Below are positions 53,175 to 60,889 of a DNA stretch of 64,000 nucleotides, one piece after another (positions within the stretch are counted from its first letter, which is position 1; every line of letters starts with the position of its first letter). Source of the stretch: Pseudonocardiales bacterium (lineage in GTDB: Bacteria > Actinomycetota > Actinomycetes > Mycobacteriales > Pseudonocardiaceae). Location: NCBI GenBank assembly GCA_023252195.1, contig JAHEXI010000003.1:338710-402709 (forward strand). The letters are read 5' to 3'. The notes beneath the pieces are model-generated. The model made no database searches and was not told the origin of the DNA. It was given only the letters and a program-made list of their open reading frames with translations. The position numbers were made by a program, and so were the translations under genes.

Positions 53175-53750
53175 ATGTCGATGACAACTACTCACACCGG
53201 TTACGCCCACACTGGCGCCACACCGAGGGTCGCGGATCTGCTGCGCCGAGCCGGAAATGGGGATCAGGCGGCCTGGGAAGAAATCCTCCTCCGGCACGGT
53301 AAGCGCGTCTTCGCAACGGTGCGCTCGTTTCGATTGCAGGAAGCGGACGCACTCGATGCGGTGCAGATGACCTGGTTGCGGCTGGCCGAACACGCCCATG
53401 AGATACGTGACCCGGAACAGCTGGGCGGGTGGCTGGCCACCACCGCACGCCGCGAATGTCTCAGCATCCTGCGCCATGCTCAGCGCACCCCGAGCGCATG
53501 TAAGGCGGCGCTCGAAGCGGTGGCTGATCCCTTCGTTGGTCCCGAACAGCGGGTCATCGACGCCGACATCACCCGGAGACTGTGGAACCTCGTCAGCGAG
53601 TTGTCGCCCCGCCGGCAGACCCTGTTGCGGGCACTGTTCACCGACCACCCCCGCCCCTACGCCGAGGTCGCTCGCAGCTGCGGAATCCCGCCCGGCGGGA
53701 TCGGACCCACCAGGGCGCGAGCCCTGGCGCAGCTTCGGGACAAAGTTTGA
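53175..53750 (+). CDS. ECF-type RNA polymerase sigma factor
   Basis: 191 residues, ATG at 53175 with AAGGGG upstream. Region 2: AGNGDQAAWEEILLRHGKRV, LQEADALDAVQMTWLRLAEH (the DVxQxxWLR pattern), EQLGGWLATTARRECLSILR. Region 4: LSPRRQTLLRALFTDHPRPY, AEVARSCGIPPGGIGPTRAR. The upstream promoter is unclear; no anti-sigma gene is adjacent, but the MEDS-HATPase pair and STAS protein 1-3 kb downstream could belong to its control. Confidence 0.9.
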   Translation: MSMTTTHTGYAHTGATPRVADLLRRAGNGDQAAWEEILLRHGKRVFATVRSFRLQEADALDAVQMTWLRLAEHAHEIRDPEQLGGWLATTARRECLSILRHAQRTPSACKAALEAVADPFVGPEQRVIDADITRRLWNLVSELSPRRQTLLRALFTDHPRPYAEVARSCGIPPGGIGPTRARALAQLRDKV

Positions 53751-53755
53751 GCAAC

Positions 53756-54130
53756 ATGGTTCCAGATGCCTTCACCTCCGTGCGGCTTGCCGTCTCGGCC
53801 GGCGAGCCGCTGCCGGGCGAGCTGTTCACGCGCTACCGCGATGAATTCCACATCGAGGTCATCGACGGCATCGGCTCCACGGAGATGGGCCATATCTTCA
53901 TCTCGAACCGACCCGGCGCTGCCGTTGCAGGGGCGTCGGGTTTTGTGGTCACCGGCCACGAGGTGAGACTCCTCGACGACGATGGCGCCGACGTGGGAAC
54001 TGGCGTGCCCGGTTACTTGTGGCTGCGGGGTCCGGCATCTGCCACCGGCTATTGGAACCGTGCGGATGCGACGGCACATACCTTCATCGATGGATGGGTC
54101 CGCACGGGTGATGTGTATGAGTGTTCCGAA
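53756..54130 (+). pseudogene. AMP-binding ligase, internal fragment
   Basis: Five bases after the sigma-factor stop an ATG opens VRLAVSAGEPLPGELFTRYR, IEVIDGIGSTEMGHIFISNR, GYLWLRGPASATGYWNRADA, IDGWVRTGDVYE. This is the central part (A5 to A7) of a benzoate-CoA-ligase-like enzyme. Both ends are missing; it runs directly into an SDR fragment. Confidence 0.8.
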
Positions 54131-54138
54131 GCTCGCGT

Positions 54139-54611
54139 ACAAGATCATTAATTTGAACCTCACCAGTGTCATGAGGTTGTCCCAACGCGTCGGGCGGCAC
54201 ATGGTCGCCCGCGGCACCGGTTCGGTCATCAACGTCACCTCGCCAGCGACTCTGCGGCCGTGGCCGGCGATCACTGCCTACGGGGCAGCGAAAGCCGCGG
54301 TGCTCAACCTGAGCCAGGCGCTCGCGCAGGAGTGGGCTGCCGCCCACGTCCGAGTCAATGCCGTCAGTCCCGGATGGATCCGCACCGACATCAACCGGGC
54401 GTTCACCCAGAACGCCGCAGCCGAAGCGGCGACTGCTGTCGATGTTCCGCTGGGACGCTGGGGCGTGCCCGACGACGTCTGCGGTGCGCTGCTGTGGCTG
54501 GCCTCCGACGCATCCAGTTACGTCACCGGCGCCCACATCACCATCGACGGCGCCGTCCCGGAAGACTGGCGTGCGTTGCGGATCGATCGGACTTGGGCCG
54601 ACTCCGAGTAG
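54139..54611 (+). pseudogene. SDR oxidoreductase, N-terminus lost
   Basis: NLNLTSVMRLSQRVGRHMVA, GSVINVTSPATLRPWPAITA, YGAAKAAVLNLSQALAQEWA (catalytic Tyr/Lys), VNAVSPGWIRTDINRAF, ending ADSE at 54611. The Rossmann nucleotide-binding half is absent, replaced by the ligase fragment in another frame. Confidence 0.8.
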
Positions 54612-54738
54612 TCGTACGTGAGGTCGTGTCTTCGTTGTCGCGTCGGGTTGCTGGTGAGACGGCGCCTGGCTGCCTTAGTGTCGCCGTTGGCAGGTGTGAC
54701 GACAGTCGGGCATAGTCCGCGGTGAGGAAGGGCGGCGT

Positions 54739-55698
54739 GTGTTGATCAGTATCGACACCAGCCATGGTGGCGAGTCGTTGACACACCAGGGGTTGTTGTA
54801 CCGGTCGCAGGAGGAGTTCTTGGCTGGCACGGTTCCCTTCGTTCGGGCTGGCCTGGAGTATGGCGATCCGATCTGGGTTGTGACTACGGTCCGTAATGCG
54901 GGTTGGTTGCGGGTGGCGCTGGGCGGGGATGCCCGGCGGGTGGTGTTCGGCGATTGCAGCCAGTGGTACCAGCACCCGGGGCGTGCGCTAGCAGCTCTGT
55001 ACCGCGCGGTGTCGGTGGCTGCGGACGGGAAGCGGCTCCGGATGATCGGAGAGCCATTGTGGACGGCGCGCATCGGACAGGAGGGTAGCGAGCGGGCTCG
55101 GTACGAGTCGCTGGTCAATGTTGCGCTCGCCTCGGCCAATGCCGCGTGCGTGTGCGCCTATGACACTCGTGTGGTGGATCCCAAGGTCGTCGCCCAGGTG
55201 GCTCGGACACATCCCGAGCTCGTCGTCGACGGCGGCGCCCGACCGAGCCCGAGCTACACCGATCCGGCGGTGTTCAACGCCGAATGCGACAAGTCACCCT
55301 TACCTGAACCCCCCCCAACGGCCCTGCGGCTGCCGTTTGACCGGCTGGGTCAGCTGGCATCTTTGCGCGCGTTCATGACCTCTTACGCCACCTGGGCAGG
55401 TGCGGTCCCGCACTCCGTTAGGCGGTTTGTGCAGGCGCTCGATGAGGTCGCGACCAACGCGATCGAACATGGCGATGGATCGCGCGTGGTGCGGATCTGG
55501 ACAAGGCCGCGCTCGATGGTGTGCGAGGTCAGCGATACTGGGGCGGGACGGTGCGATCCCATGGCCGGGCATTTGCCCCCTCGGCCCGGCCGTGCGGGTG
55601 GCTGCGGGCTGTGGTTGGCCCGCCAGTTCTGCGACCTCGTCGAGATGCGTAGCGATGCGACAGGCACCGTCGTACGACTACATCTATACCTACCCTGA
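54739..55698 (+). CDS. MEDS-HATPase sensor/anti-sigma-like kinase, copy 1
   Basis: 319 residues, GTG start at 54739, GAGGAAG upstream. N-terminal MEDS (DcmR-type sensory) domain: HQGLLYRSQEEFLAGTVPFV, SLVNVALASANAACVCAYDT. C-terminal HATPase_c_2: ALDEVATNAIEHGDGSRVVR (N-box), VCEVSDTGAGRCDPMAG (G1 box), GGCGLWLARQFCDLVEM (G2 box). Such proteins act as serine kinases on STAS antagonists in partner switching. No His phosphorylation site is present. A paralogue follows 89 bp downstream. Confidence 0.9.
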   Translation: MLISIDTSHGGESLTHQGLLYRSQEEFLAGTVPFVRAGLEYGDPIWVVTTVRNAGWLRVALGGDARRVVFGDCSQWYQHPGRALAALYRAVSVAADGKRLRMIGEPLWTARIGQEGSERARYESLVNVALASANAACVCAYDTRVVDPKVVAQVARTHPELVVDGGARPSPSYTDPAVFNAECDKSPLPEPPPTALRLPFDRLGQLASLRAFMTSYATWAGAVPHSVRRFVQALDEVATNAIEHGDGSRVVRIWTRPRSMVCEVSDTGAGRCDPMAGHLPPRPGRAGGCGLWLARQFCDLVEMRSDATGTVVRLHLYLP

Positions 55699-55787
55699 CA
55701 GCGCCGCCGGTGGCATTGTCGTTCGCAGCACGTTTGGGTAGTCGGCAGTCGGGGAATCTTCGATGCCTCGGCAGGAGGGGTGTGGCA

Positions 55788-56765
55788 GTGAGGACTGGCG
55801 GCGTGCTGCGCGGTGTCGACACCAACGAGGGTGACGTGTCGTTCGCGCATCAGGCGTTGCTGTACAGATCGAAAGATGAGTTCTTGGCCTGCACTCTCCC
55901 GTTGGTTCGGGATGGGCTGGAGTGCGGCGACCCGGTTCGGCTCGTGACCACGGAGCGTAATACTGGGTGGCTGCGGGCGGCGCTAGGTGCGCAGGCCCGG
56001 CAGGTGGCGTTCTGCGACAACAGCGAGTGGGACGCAAATCCGGCGGGGGCGTTGGCGGCCCTGTGCCGCACCGTGCAGGCGGCGATCTCCGGCGGGCACC
56101 GGCTGCGGATGATCCAAGAGCCGTCGTGGACCGCCCGCACCGGGCAGGATAGCCGGGAGTGGTTTCGGCATGAGTCGCTGGTCAACGTGGCGCTCGCCTC
56201 GGCCAATGCAACCTTCATGTGCGCCTATGACACCCGCATTGTTGAGCTCGATGTCATGGCCAACGTCGCCCGGACCCACCCCCAGCTGGTTCGCAACGGC
56301 GGCCCCCAGGCTAGCCCTACCTATACCGACCCGGGAGTGTTCAACGCCGAATGCAACAGGTCCCCGTTGCCTGAGCTGCCGCCCCCGACCCTGTGGCTGA
56401 GGTTCCGCCAACTGGACCAACTGGCCACCTTGCGCACGTTTGTGACGTCCTATGCGACCCAGGCCGGAGCAGCCGCGGGGTCGGTTTCCAAATTCGTGCA
56501 GGCGGTTGACGAGGTGGCGACCAACGCGGTCGAGCACGGCGGTGGGTCGGCCGTGCTGCAGGTCTGGACCGGCCCGCACACCTTGGTGTGCGAGGTCAGC
56601 GACACCGGTGCTGGACTGCGTGATCCGTTAGCGGGGTACCTGCCACCAGAGCGCTTCGCTGCGGGCGGACACGGGCTGTGGTTAGCCCGGCAGTTCAGTG
56701 ATCTCGTCGAGCTGCATAGCGCCCCGACGGGCACGATCGTACGGCTACATCTGACCCTGTCCTGA
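55788..56765 (+). CDS. MEDS-HATPase sensor/anti-sigma-like kinase, copy 2
   Basis: 325 residues; GTG at 55788 chosen over 55782 because AGGAGG then sits ten bases away. Same layout as copy 1: HQALLYRSKDEFLACTLPLV, SLVNVALASANATFMCAYDT, then AVDEVATNAVEHGGGSAVLQ, DTGAGLRDPLAGYLPPERF, GGHGLWLARQFSDLVELHSA. The two copies are clearly a tandem duplication with different central loops, which suggests different inputs to one output. It is convergent with the STAS gene, 11 bp between stops. Confidence 0.9.
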   Translation: MRTGGVLRGVDTNEGDVSFAHQALLYRSKDEFLACTLPLVRDGLECGDPVRLVTTERNTGWLRAALGAQARQVAFCDNSEWDANPAGALAALCRTVQAAISGGHRLRMIQEPSWTARTGQDSREWFRHESLVNVALASANATFMCAYDTRIVELDVMANVARTHPQLVRNGGPQASPTYTDPGVFNAECNRSPLPELPPPTLWLRFRQLDQLATLRTFVTSYATQAGAAAGSVSKFVQAVDEVATNAVEHGGGSAVLQVWTGPHTLVCEVSDTGAGLRDPLAGYLPPERFAAGGHGLWLARQFSDLVELHSAPTGTIVRLHLTLS

Positions 56766-56776
56766 CGCACAGGCGT

Positions 56777-57139
56777 TCAGAGTACGTTGTTCAGGGCGTC
56801 CGGCACGTTGTCGGCGACGGTGAACTGGTCTCGCAGCCCGCTGGTCTCCAGTACCAGCGTGACGGTCGGGGAGTTGGACACCAACCTCAAGCAGCGGTCT
56901 TGTCTGGTAGCAAGTTCATCTATCTCGAACAGCACCCGCAGCCCGGCGGACGCCATGAACTGCACCGCATCGAGGTTCACCACTACGATTCGGGCGACGG
57001 CCAGCTGCGCGGTCAGAACGTCGGCCAGCCTCGGCGCGGTCAGCGCGTCTACCTCCCCGGTCACGGTGACGACGCGTGCATCGGCACCGTGCTCGGCCAC
57101 CTGTAGATGCAGGATATCTGCCGGAAACGCACTGTTCAT
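56777..57139 (-). CDS. STAS-domain anti-sigma factor antagonist
   Basis: 120 residues from the ATG at 57139; the longer frame upstream is not STAS-like and crosses a large hairpin. VVTVTGEVDALTAPRLADVL, VVVNLDAVQFMASAGLRVLF (the phosphoacceptor Ser in FMASAGL), LVSNSPTVTLVLETSGL. It is the natural partner of the MEDS-HATPase proteins (dephospho form binds, phospho form releases). The ribosome site is weak (GCGGAAC). Confidence 0.9.
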   Translation of the reverse strand: MNSAFPADILHLQVAEHGADARVVTVTGEVDALTAPRLADVLTAQLAVARIVVVNLDAVQFMASAGLRVLFEIDELATRQDRCLRLVSNSPTVTLVLETSGLRDQFTVADNVPDALNNVL

Positions 57140-57380
57140 GTTCCGCACGATATAACGGGAAGGTACAGCGAAGCACGTGGTGGCCGGACGAGTCTTGCTG
57201 ATCGGTGCCATCTCGTCGGCGCGCGGCAGCATGGGCGGCTGTGGCAGATCGGGCCAGACGGTGGCAGACACAAGATCGGAATCTACTTGCGGATTGTGCT
57301 TACCAACGCCGTTTCTCCCGGTCAGAGGTGGTCCCGGTGGATCAGTGATCAGCATTGATCGGATCGTGGGATGACCTGAG

Positions 57381-57446
57381 GTTCCCGAACTCCACAGCAG
57401 TGCTGTTCGATTGACGTGGGACAGCACTGCTGTGGAGTTCGGGAAC
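57381..57446. repeat. Perfect 26-bp inverted repeat with 14-bp loop
   Basis: 57381-57406 (GTTCCCGAACTCCACAGCAG...) is the exact reverse complement of 57421-57446. No T-run follows on either side. It lies in a gene-poor stretch 240 bp upstream of the STAS start. Too long and perfect for an ordinary terminator; perhaps a non-autonomous element or a structured RNA. Confidence 0.9.
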
Positions 57447-57793
57447 GCTAGGGCGCCCTTGAGCCGGTGGTGGCGGGGCGCCGGCGGGACCTTCTCACTC
57501 ATCAGCGTCAGCTCGGGGAGCGACCCGCTCGCCGCGTTTGTGGCTCACGCGGCGGGTTCGTCGAACCGGTCCGATGTCGCCCTCGAGCAGATGGATCCGC
57601 CCAGCGAGATCAGGGTCGGCGTTAACCTCGGCGGAGGGTTGCCTGGCGGCGATGACCTGAACGACCGGCGCAGGGTTGTGGAGGGCGTCGGAGAACGGGA
57701 TCTCGGGTGCGGACATACTCCAAAGGTCGCTCAGAGCCCAGCCTGGCACCGGCCGACTGGACCAGCTTCGACGAGACGGTCAAGGATGAAAGA
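57447..57793. other. Gene-poor stretch, possible fragment
   Basis: A minus-strand frame contains EIPFSDALHNPAPVVQVIAA, RQPSAEVNADPDLAGRIHLL, EGDIGPVRRTR. This could be the end of an unidentified protein, but there is no ribosome site or recognisable fold. Nothing else seen. Confidence 0.3.
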
Positions 57794-58195
57794 TCACCGG
57801 CCACTGGTCGGAACGTGGGTCACCGTGAGGTTGAACTGTGTTGTTGCGGCGCGCGCCAGGCGCGCGTCCGTCGTGACCAACGGGCATCGCAGGCTTCTTG
57901 CGAGGGCGGCGTAGAGCGCGTCGTAGCCGGACATCGCAGTGGCGAACGGGCGAGCCGTGGCGAGCAGCTCCCGGCAGGGAACCCGTTCGATCGGAGCGTC
58001 ATAGAGCAGCGCCAGCCGCTCGTCGAGCTGTATCGGCTGAAGCGCGCCGTTCTGTTCGGCGCGGACTAGTCGATGGAACACTTCGGCATCGAGCAGGTCG
58101 GGGGCCATCGTGTCGTCGAGCAGCGTCTCCACGACCAACCCGGACGCCGAGCGCATGAGCACCTCAAGAAACGCGCTCGCGTCGATCACGATCAC
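57794..58195 (-). CDS. vapC: PIN-domain ribonuclease toxin (VapC family)
   Basis: 133 residues. GTG start at 58195 overlaps the antitoxin stop by 4 bp (GTGA). All four acidic positions of a PIN nuclease are visible: VIVIDASAFLEVLM (Asp 5), APDLLDAEVFHRLVRA (Glu), MSGYDALYAALARSLRCPLV (Asp) and TTDARLARAA (Asp). It should cut RNA when released from its antitoxin. Apparently intact, unlike the VapC-like remnant at 52672. Confidence 0.9.
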   Translation of the reverse strand: MIVIDASAFLEVLMRSASGLVVETLLDDTMAPDLLDAEVFHRLVRAEQNGALQPIQLDERLALLYDAPIERVPCRELLATARPFATAMSGYDALYAALARSLRCPLVTTDARLARAATTQFNLTVTHVPTSGR

Positions 58196-58452
58196 GGTTG
58201 GCGCTGTTGCGGCAACGGCTCGATGTCGCGCGCGGCACGATCCGCTTGGACGAGGTCGGCGGCGGGTGCACCGAGATCGAGCGGTTCGAGCCGGCGGAGG
58301 CGCGCCAGCCACTCCGTCGCCGGCGGGCGCTGCTGATCGTTTCGGATCAGGCGCAGCAGATAATCTCGAATGCTCAGCCCGTCCAGATCGGCACGACGTC
58401 GCAGCTCGCGGTGTAGGTCCCCCGGAACGTCCTTCACCTGCAAGGATGCCAT
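58192..58452 (-). CDS. vapB: FitA/VapB-type ribbon-helix-helix antitoxin
   Basis: 86 residues: SLQVKDVPGDLHRELRRRAD, LDGLSIRDYLLRLIRND (RHH fold), then a toxin-wrapping tail. The ATG at 58452 lies exactly where transcription should start (see promoter), so the mRNA is probably leaderless. Binds VapC and its own promoter by family knowledge. Confidence 0.9.
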   Translation of the reverse strand: MASLQVKDVPGDLHRELRRRADLDGLSIRDYLLRLIRNDQQRPPATEWLARLRRLEPLDLGAPAADLVQADRAARDIEPLPQQRQP

Positions 58453-58477
58453 AAGGATGATTCTAGCATGCTTATGG
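58449..58477 (-). promoter_or_regulatory. Leaderless vapBC promoter with flanking operator arms
   Basis: On the minus strand TAGAAT (58460-58465) ends 7 bases before the ATG, so the A of ATG is the expected +1. CCATAAG (58471-58477) and CTTATGG (58449-58455) form a perfect 7-bp inverted repeat around the -10. The distal arm includes the start codon. A bound VapBC complex would cover the -10 and the start, giving tight autorepression. Confidence 0.65.
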
Positions 58478-58587
58478 CAACTCGATCGCGGACGGCCCGA
58501 TTCCCTACCTCATGGCCACCGAAATCGCTGCCTTGATCTCGTCGCCCACTCCGCACCGGCTGTCGGCACCGCCGGTCGTGCCACCGC

Positions 58588-58932
58588 ATGGCATCACCTG
58601 CCTCACTACCATCGAACGCGGAGCCAGCACCGGCCCTGCTCTCGGCACACACCCCGCGCGCGATCCGGGATGCTCTTGTCGATGCGGAACGGGCGGAGTT
58701 CGAACGGTGCTACGCCGAGCAGATGGCTACGGCCGCCCGCACGCTGGACCTGGCTGGTGTCCTCACCGTGCTAAACACATATCGCAAGATCGCGGACATT
58801 ACCGAACGCCAGGGCGTCGAGGTACATCGGCGCATGCTGGCCCAGGTCGCTCGCCTGCGGAACGGCCAGGACCTACCCACCGTGTCCGGGGCGGAGCACA
58901 AGGCGGAGATCAATATGAGGCTGGGCCGCTGA
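58588..58932 (+). CDS. DUF6247-family protein
   Basis: 114 residues: LSAHTPRAIRDALVDAERAE, FERCYAEQMATAARTLDLAG, VLTVLNTYRKIADITERQG. This matches actinobacterial DUF6247 proteins, which often lie next to toxin genes and may be antitoxins (not proven). The start at 58588 lacks a good ribosome site. No toxin ORF follows; a murL fragment does. Confidence 0.7.
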   Translation: MASPASLPSNAEPAPALLSAHTPRAIRDALVDAERAEFERCYAEQMATAARTLDLAGVLTVLNTYRKIADITERQGVEVHRRMLAQVARLRNGQDLPTVSGAEHKAEINMRLGR

Positions 58933-58946
58933 GTGGGTGTACTCCC

Positions 58947-59190
58947 ATGAGATTGTCACACTCTCGAGCTTCGGGGCCGCCGATGTACGTGCAGCGTTGG
59001 GATGACATCCATACGTTTCACTACACCGGAATGAGCTTCGACCTGGCCTCCGGGGTGGCCTCGTTCGATTACCTGGCGCGGGGTGCAACCTCGGAGTACC
59101 CGTTCACCGAAGTGGTGACGTTCCCGCTACCCGAACGGCAGCCGGACGCGCAGACGTTGGTGGTGCTCGAGCGGGTCCTGGAGTTGCTTT
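58947..59190 (+). pseudogene. MurL-like (UDP-MurNAc-L-Ala-Glu epimerase) N-terminal fragment
   Basis: MYVQRWDDIHTFHYTGMSFD, LASGVASFDYLARGATSEYP, FTEVVTFPLPERQPD, LERVLELLW resembles the start of MurL (FExxGVxxDxxxGxxxxxY...FxETVTFPLP). It ends exactly where the IS6-family element begins. The rest is not found after the element, so this is a fragment rather than a simple insertion. Confidence 0.55.
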
Positions 59191-60001
59191 GGCACTGTTG
59201 CATGGGCGCATCACGACGAGGGGCAGGCTGGGCTGATGCGTCGTCGCCGTGCCCGAGTATCCGCATCTAGGTCTGGCTTCGCTGGTTTCCGGTTCCCACC
59301 GGATGTGATCATGATCGCCGTGCGCTGGTACCTACGCTATGCCCTGTCTTACAGGGACGTCGAAGAGCTGCTGGCAGAGCGTGGCATCCAAGTTGACCAC
59401 GTCACGATCTTCCGGTGGGTGCAGCACTTCACACCCTTGTTGATCGACGCAGCACGACCTTGTCGACATGCGCCAGGTGATCGCTGGTTCGTGGAGGAGA
59501 CCTACGCCAAGATTTCCGGACGGTGGGTGTATCTATACCGCGCCATCGACCAGTTTGGGCAGGTCATAGACGTGTTGGTCTCCGAGAAGCGGGACCTGGC
59601 GGCCACCCGGCGATTCTTCACCCATGCCCTGGAACACGCGCCGTCCCCGACCGAGGTCACCACTGATCACGCAACCGCCTACCCGCGGGCGCTCGACGAG
59701 CTGGTGCCCGCCGCCTGCCATGTCACCGAGCAATACAGAAACAACCTGATCGAAGCCGATCACGGACGGCTGAAATCCCGACTGCGAGCCATGCGCGGGC
59801 TCAAACAACTCCACTGCGCACGAGTCATCACCGCCGGGCACGCCTTCATCCAGAACATCCGCCGCGGCCACTACGAACTTGGAGCCGAAGAAACAGTCAA
59901 TCAACGGGTCCCGGCGGCCTTCGACGAGCTGGTCATGGCGATCTGACCAACCACGCTTTGAGGCTCTCAGCTGCTCTGACTGCGCGCAATGCAACAACCC
60001 C
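59191..60001 (+). mobile_element. IS6-family insertion sequence
   Basis: The left end GGCACTGTTGCATGGGCGCA (59191-59210) and right end (60001-59982, minus strand) GGGGTTGTTGCATTGCGCGC are imperfect inverted repeats of the IS6/IS26 type. They enclose one transposase gene. I found no 8-bp target duplication, which fits a cointegrate or deletion history. Confidence 0.75.
59236..59946 (+). CDS. IS6-family transposase
   Basis: 236 residues: FRFPPDVIMIAVRWYLRYAL, SYRDVEELLAERGIQVDHVT, DRWFVEETYAKISGRWVYLY, TTDHATAYPRAL, NNLIEADHGRLKSRLRAMRG. Second and third DDE positions are present. At the first, the family's VDETY is VEETY here: Asp to Glu, which may abolish catalysis. Complete in length. Confidence 0.9.
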   Translation: MRRRRARVSASRSGFAGFRFPPDVIMIAVRWYLRYALSYRDVEELLAERGIQVDHVTIFRWVQHFTPLLIDAARPCRHAPGDRWFVEETYAKISGRWVYLYRAIDQFGQVIDVLVSEKRDLAATRRFFTHALEHAPSPTEVTTDHATAYPRALDELVPAACHVTEQYRNNLIEADHGRLKSRLRAMRGLKQLHCARVITAGHAFIQNIRRGHYELGAEETVNQRVPAAFDELVMAI

Positions 60002-60022
60002 GACTCGACAGCTACCGAGGCT

Positions 60023-60054
60023 GGTCGTGTTCCCTGCGGCTAGGGAACACGACC
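60023..60054 (-). terminator. Hairpin terminator for the DUF4383 gene
   Basis: GGTCGTGTTCCCT (60023-60035) pairs perfectly with AGGGAACACGACC (60042-60054); loop six bases. It starts 22 bp after the stop of the leftward DUF4383 gene. No T-tract, as usual in actinomycetes. Confidence 0.75.
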
Positions 60055-60076
60055 CCAGAGTCTCCCCGTCCCACGC

Positions 60077-60541
60077 CTACGCGGTGTCGGATTGGCGACT
60101 GCTGAGCAGGCCACCACCGACTATCACGGTTACCAGAGCCACCACCAGATGCAGGAGGTTGTCCCCGTTAATCCCGGCTGGGATAGACAGCAAAGACATG
60201 TAGCCCAAAAAGCCCCAGATGGCGACCAGCAGTAAGGCGCCACCGAGCGCGATGTTCATCCCCTGATTGCCAGCAGGGGTAAGCGCGAACGCCCCCAGCA
60301 GCCAAAACAGCCCAAAAAGGATGTACACGACGGCGTGGTAGCCGTTCACCTGAAAGAGCCCCAAAATCGAATGGTCCGTCATCTCGGTAAAGTTGCGAAA
60401 GCCCGTCATGAGGAGCCCGACGATCCCAAGAACCAGCACGACAAGACCGATGATCAGGGAGTACATCTGATCGAGTGTCTTGGGCCCCGGCCTGCTCCCA
60501 ATCTTAATCCCGAACTTAGCTTCTGGGCTAAGAGTCGCCAT
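60077..60541 (-). CDS. DUF4383 membrane protein
   Basis: 154 residues; start at 60541 (MATLSPEAKF) with AAGGGG seven bases upstream, although the frame stays open to 60889. Four membrane helices: YSLIIGLVVLVLGIVGLLMT, HAVVYILFGLFWLLGAFALT, ALGGALLLVAIWGFLGYMSL, LLHLVVALVTVIVGGGLL, with NGYHAVVYI typical of DUF4383. Unknown function; paralogue of 2856-3518. Confidence 0.85.
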   Translation of the reverse strand: MATLSPEAKFGIKIGSRPGPKTLDQMYSLIIGLVVLVLGIVGLLMTGFRNFTEMTDHSILGLFQVNGYHAVVYILFGLFWLLGAFALTPAGNQGMNIALGGALLLVAIWGFLGYMSLLSIPAGINGDNLLHLVVALVTVIVGGGLLSSRQSDTA

Positions 60542-60889
60542 TTTTGTCCCCTTCCACTTGACAGTGCTGTACCCGACACCCACCGGCGCCGGCGCTACAC
60601 AACGAACCTGGGGCGTCCAGCTGGTCCAGACCACCTGCGGCACCGACCGGCGATAGCTGCGCACGTATTGGCGGCGTTGGCCGGGATCGGGCGTCTCGGC
60701 AAGGCAGGAGGTCACTTCAGCCCACCACGCCCTGCCCTCCTCGCCGGGTAGCAAGCTGCGCACCCAACACAGCGATCTTGGTTCCCACGCGGGACCCGGA
60801 CGAAGGCGTGCCGTTGCCTGCCGATCCCTGAGGCCGATGCCGCCGAGGATTTCAATGTCCCCGGCAACCAGTACGCGGTGTCCGCTCAT
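60542..60889 (-). pseudogene. PadR-linked gene fragment, open in frame into DUF4383
   Basis: The ATG at 60887-60889 overlaps the padR stop (ATGA). The frame gives LRDRQATARLRPGPAWEPRS, EGRAWWAEVTSCLAETPDPG, QRRQYVRSYRRSVPQVVWTS, like the small partner genes that follow padR genes in actinomycetes. It has no stop of its own before the DUF4383 start, so a deletion may have removed its end. If read through, a 270-residue fusion would form. Confidence 0.45.

Noticed and set aside
57140..57502. Longer N-terminus for the STAS protein
   Set aside because: The extra frame runs through the perfect hairpin and is not conserved-looking; STAS domains normally start near 57139.
57411..57914. 167-codon plus-strand ORF
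   Set aside because: Arg/Gly-rich shadow that overlaps the end of vapC; no ribosome site.
59191..60001. 8-bp target duplication of the IS6 element
   Set aside because: Flanks compared on both sides; no convincing repeat, so no simple insertion is claimed.
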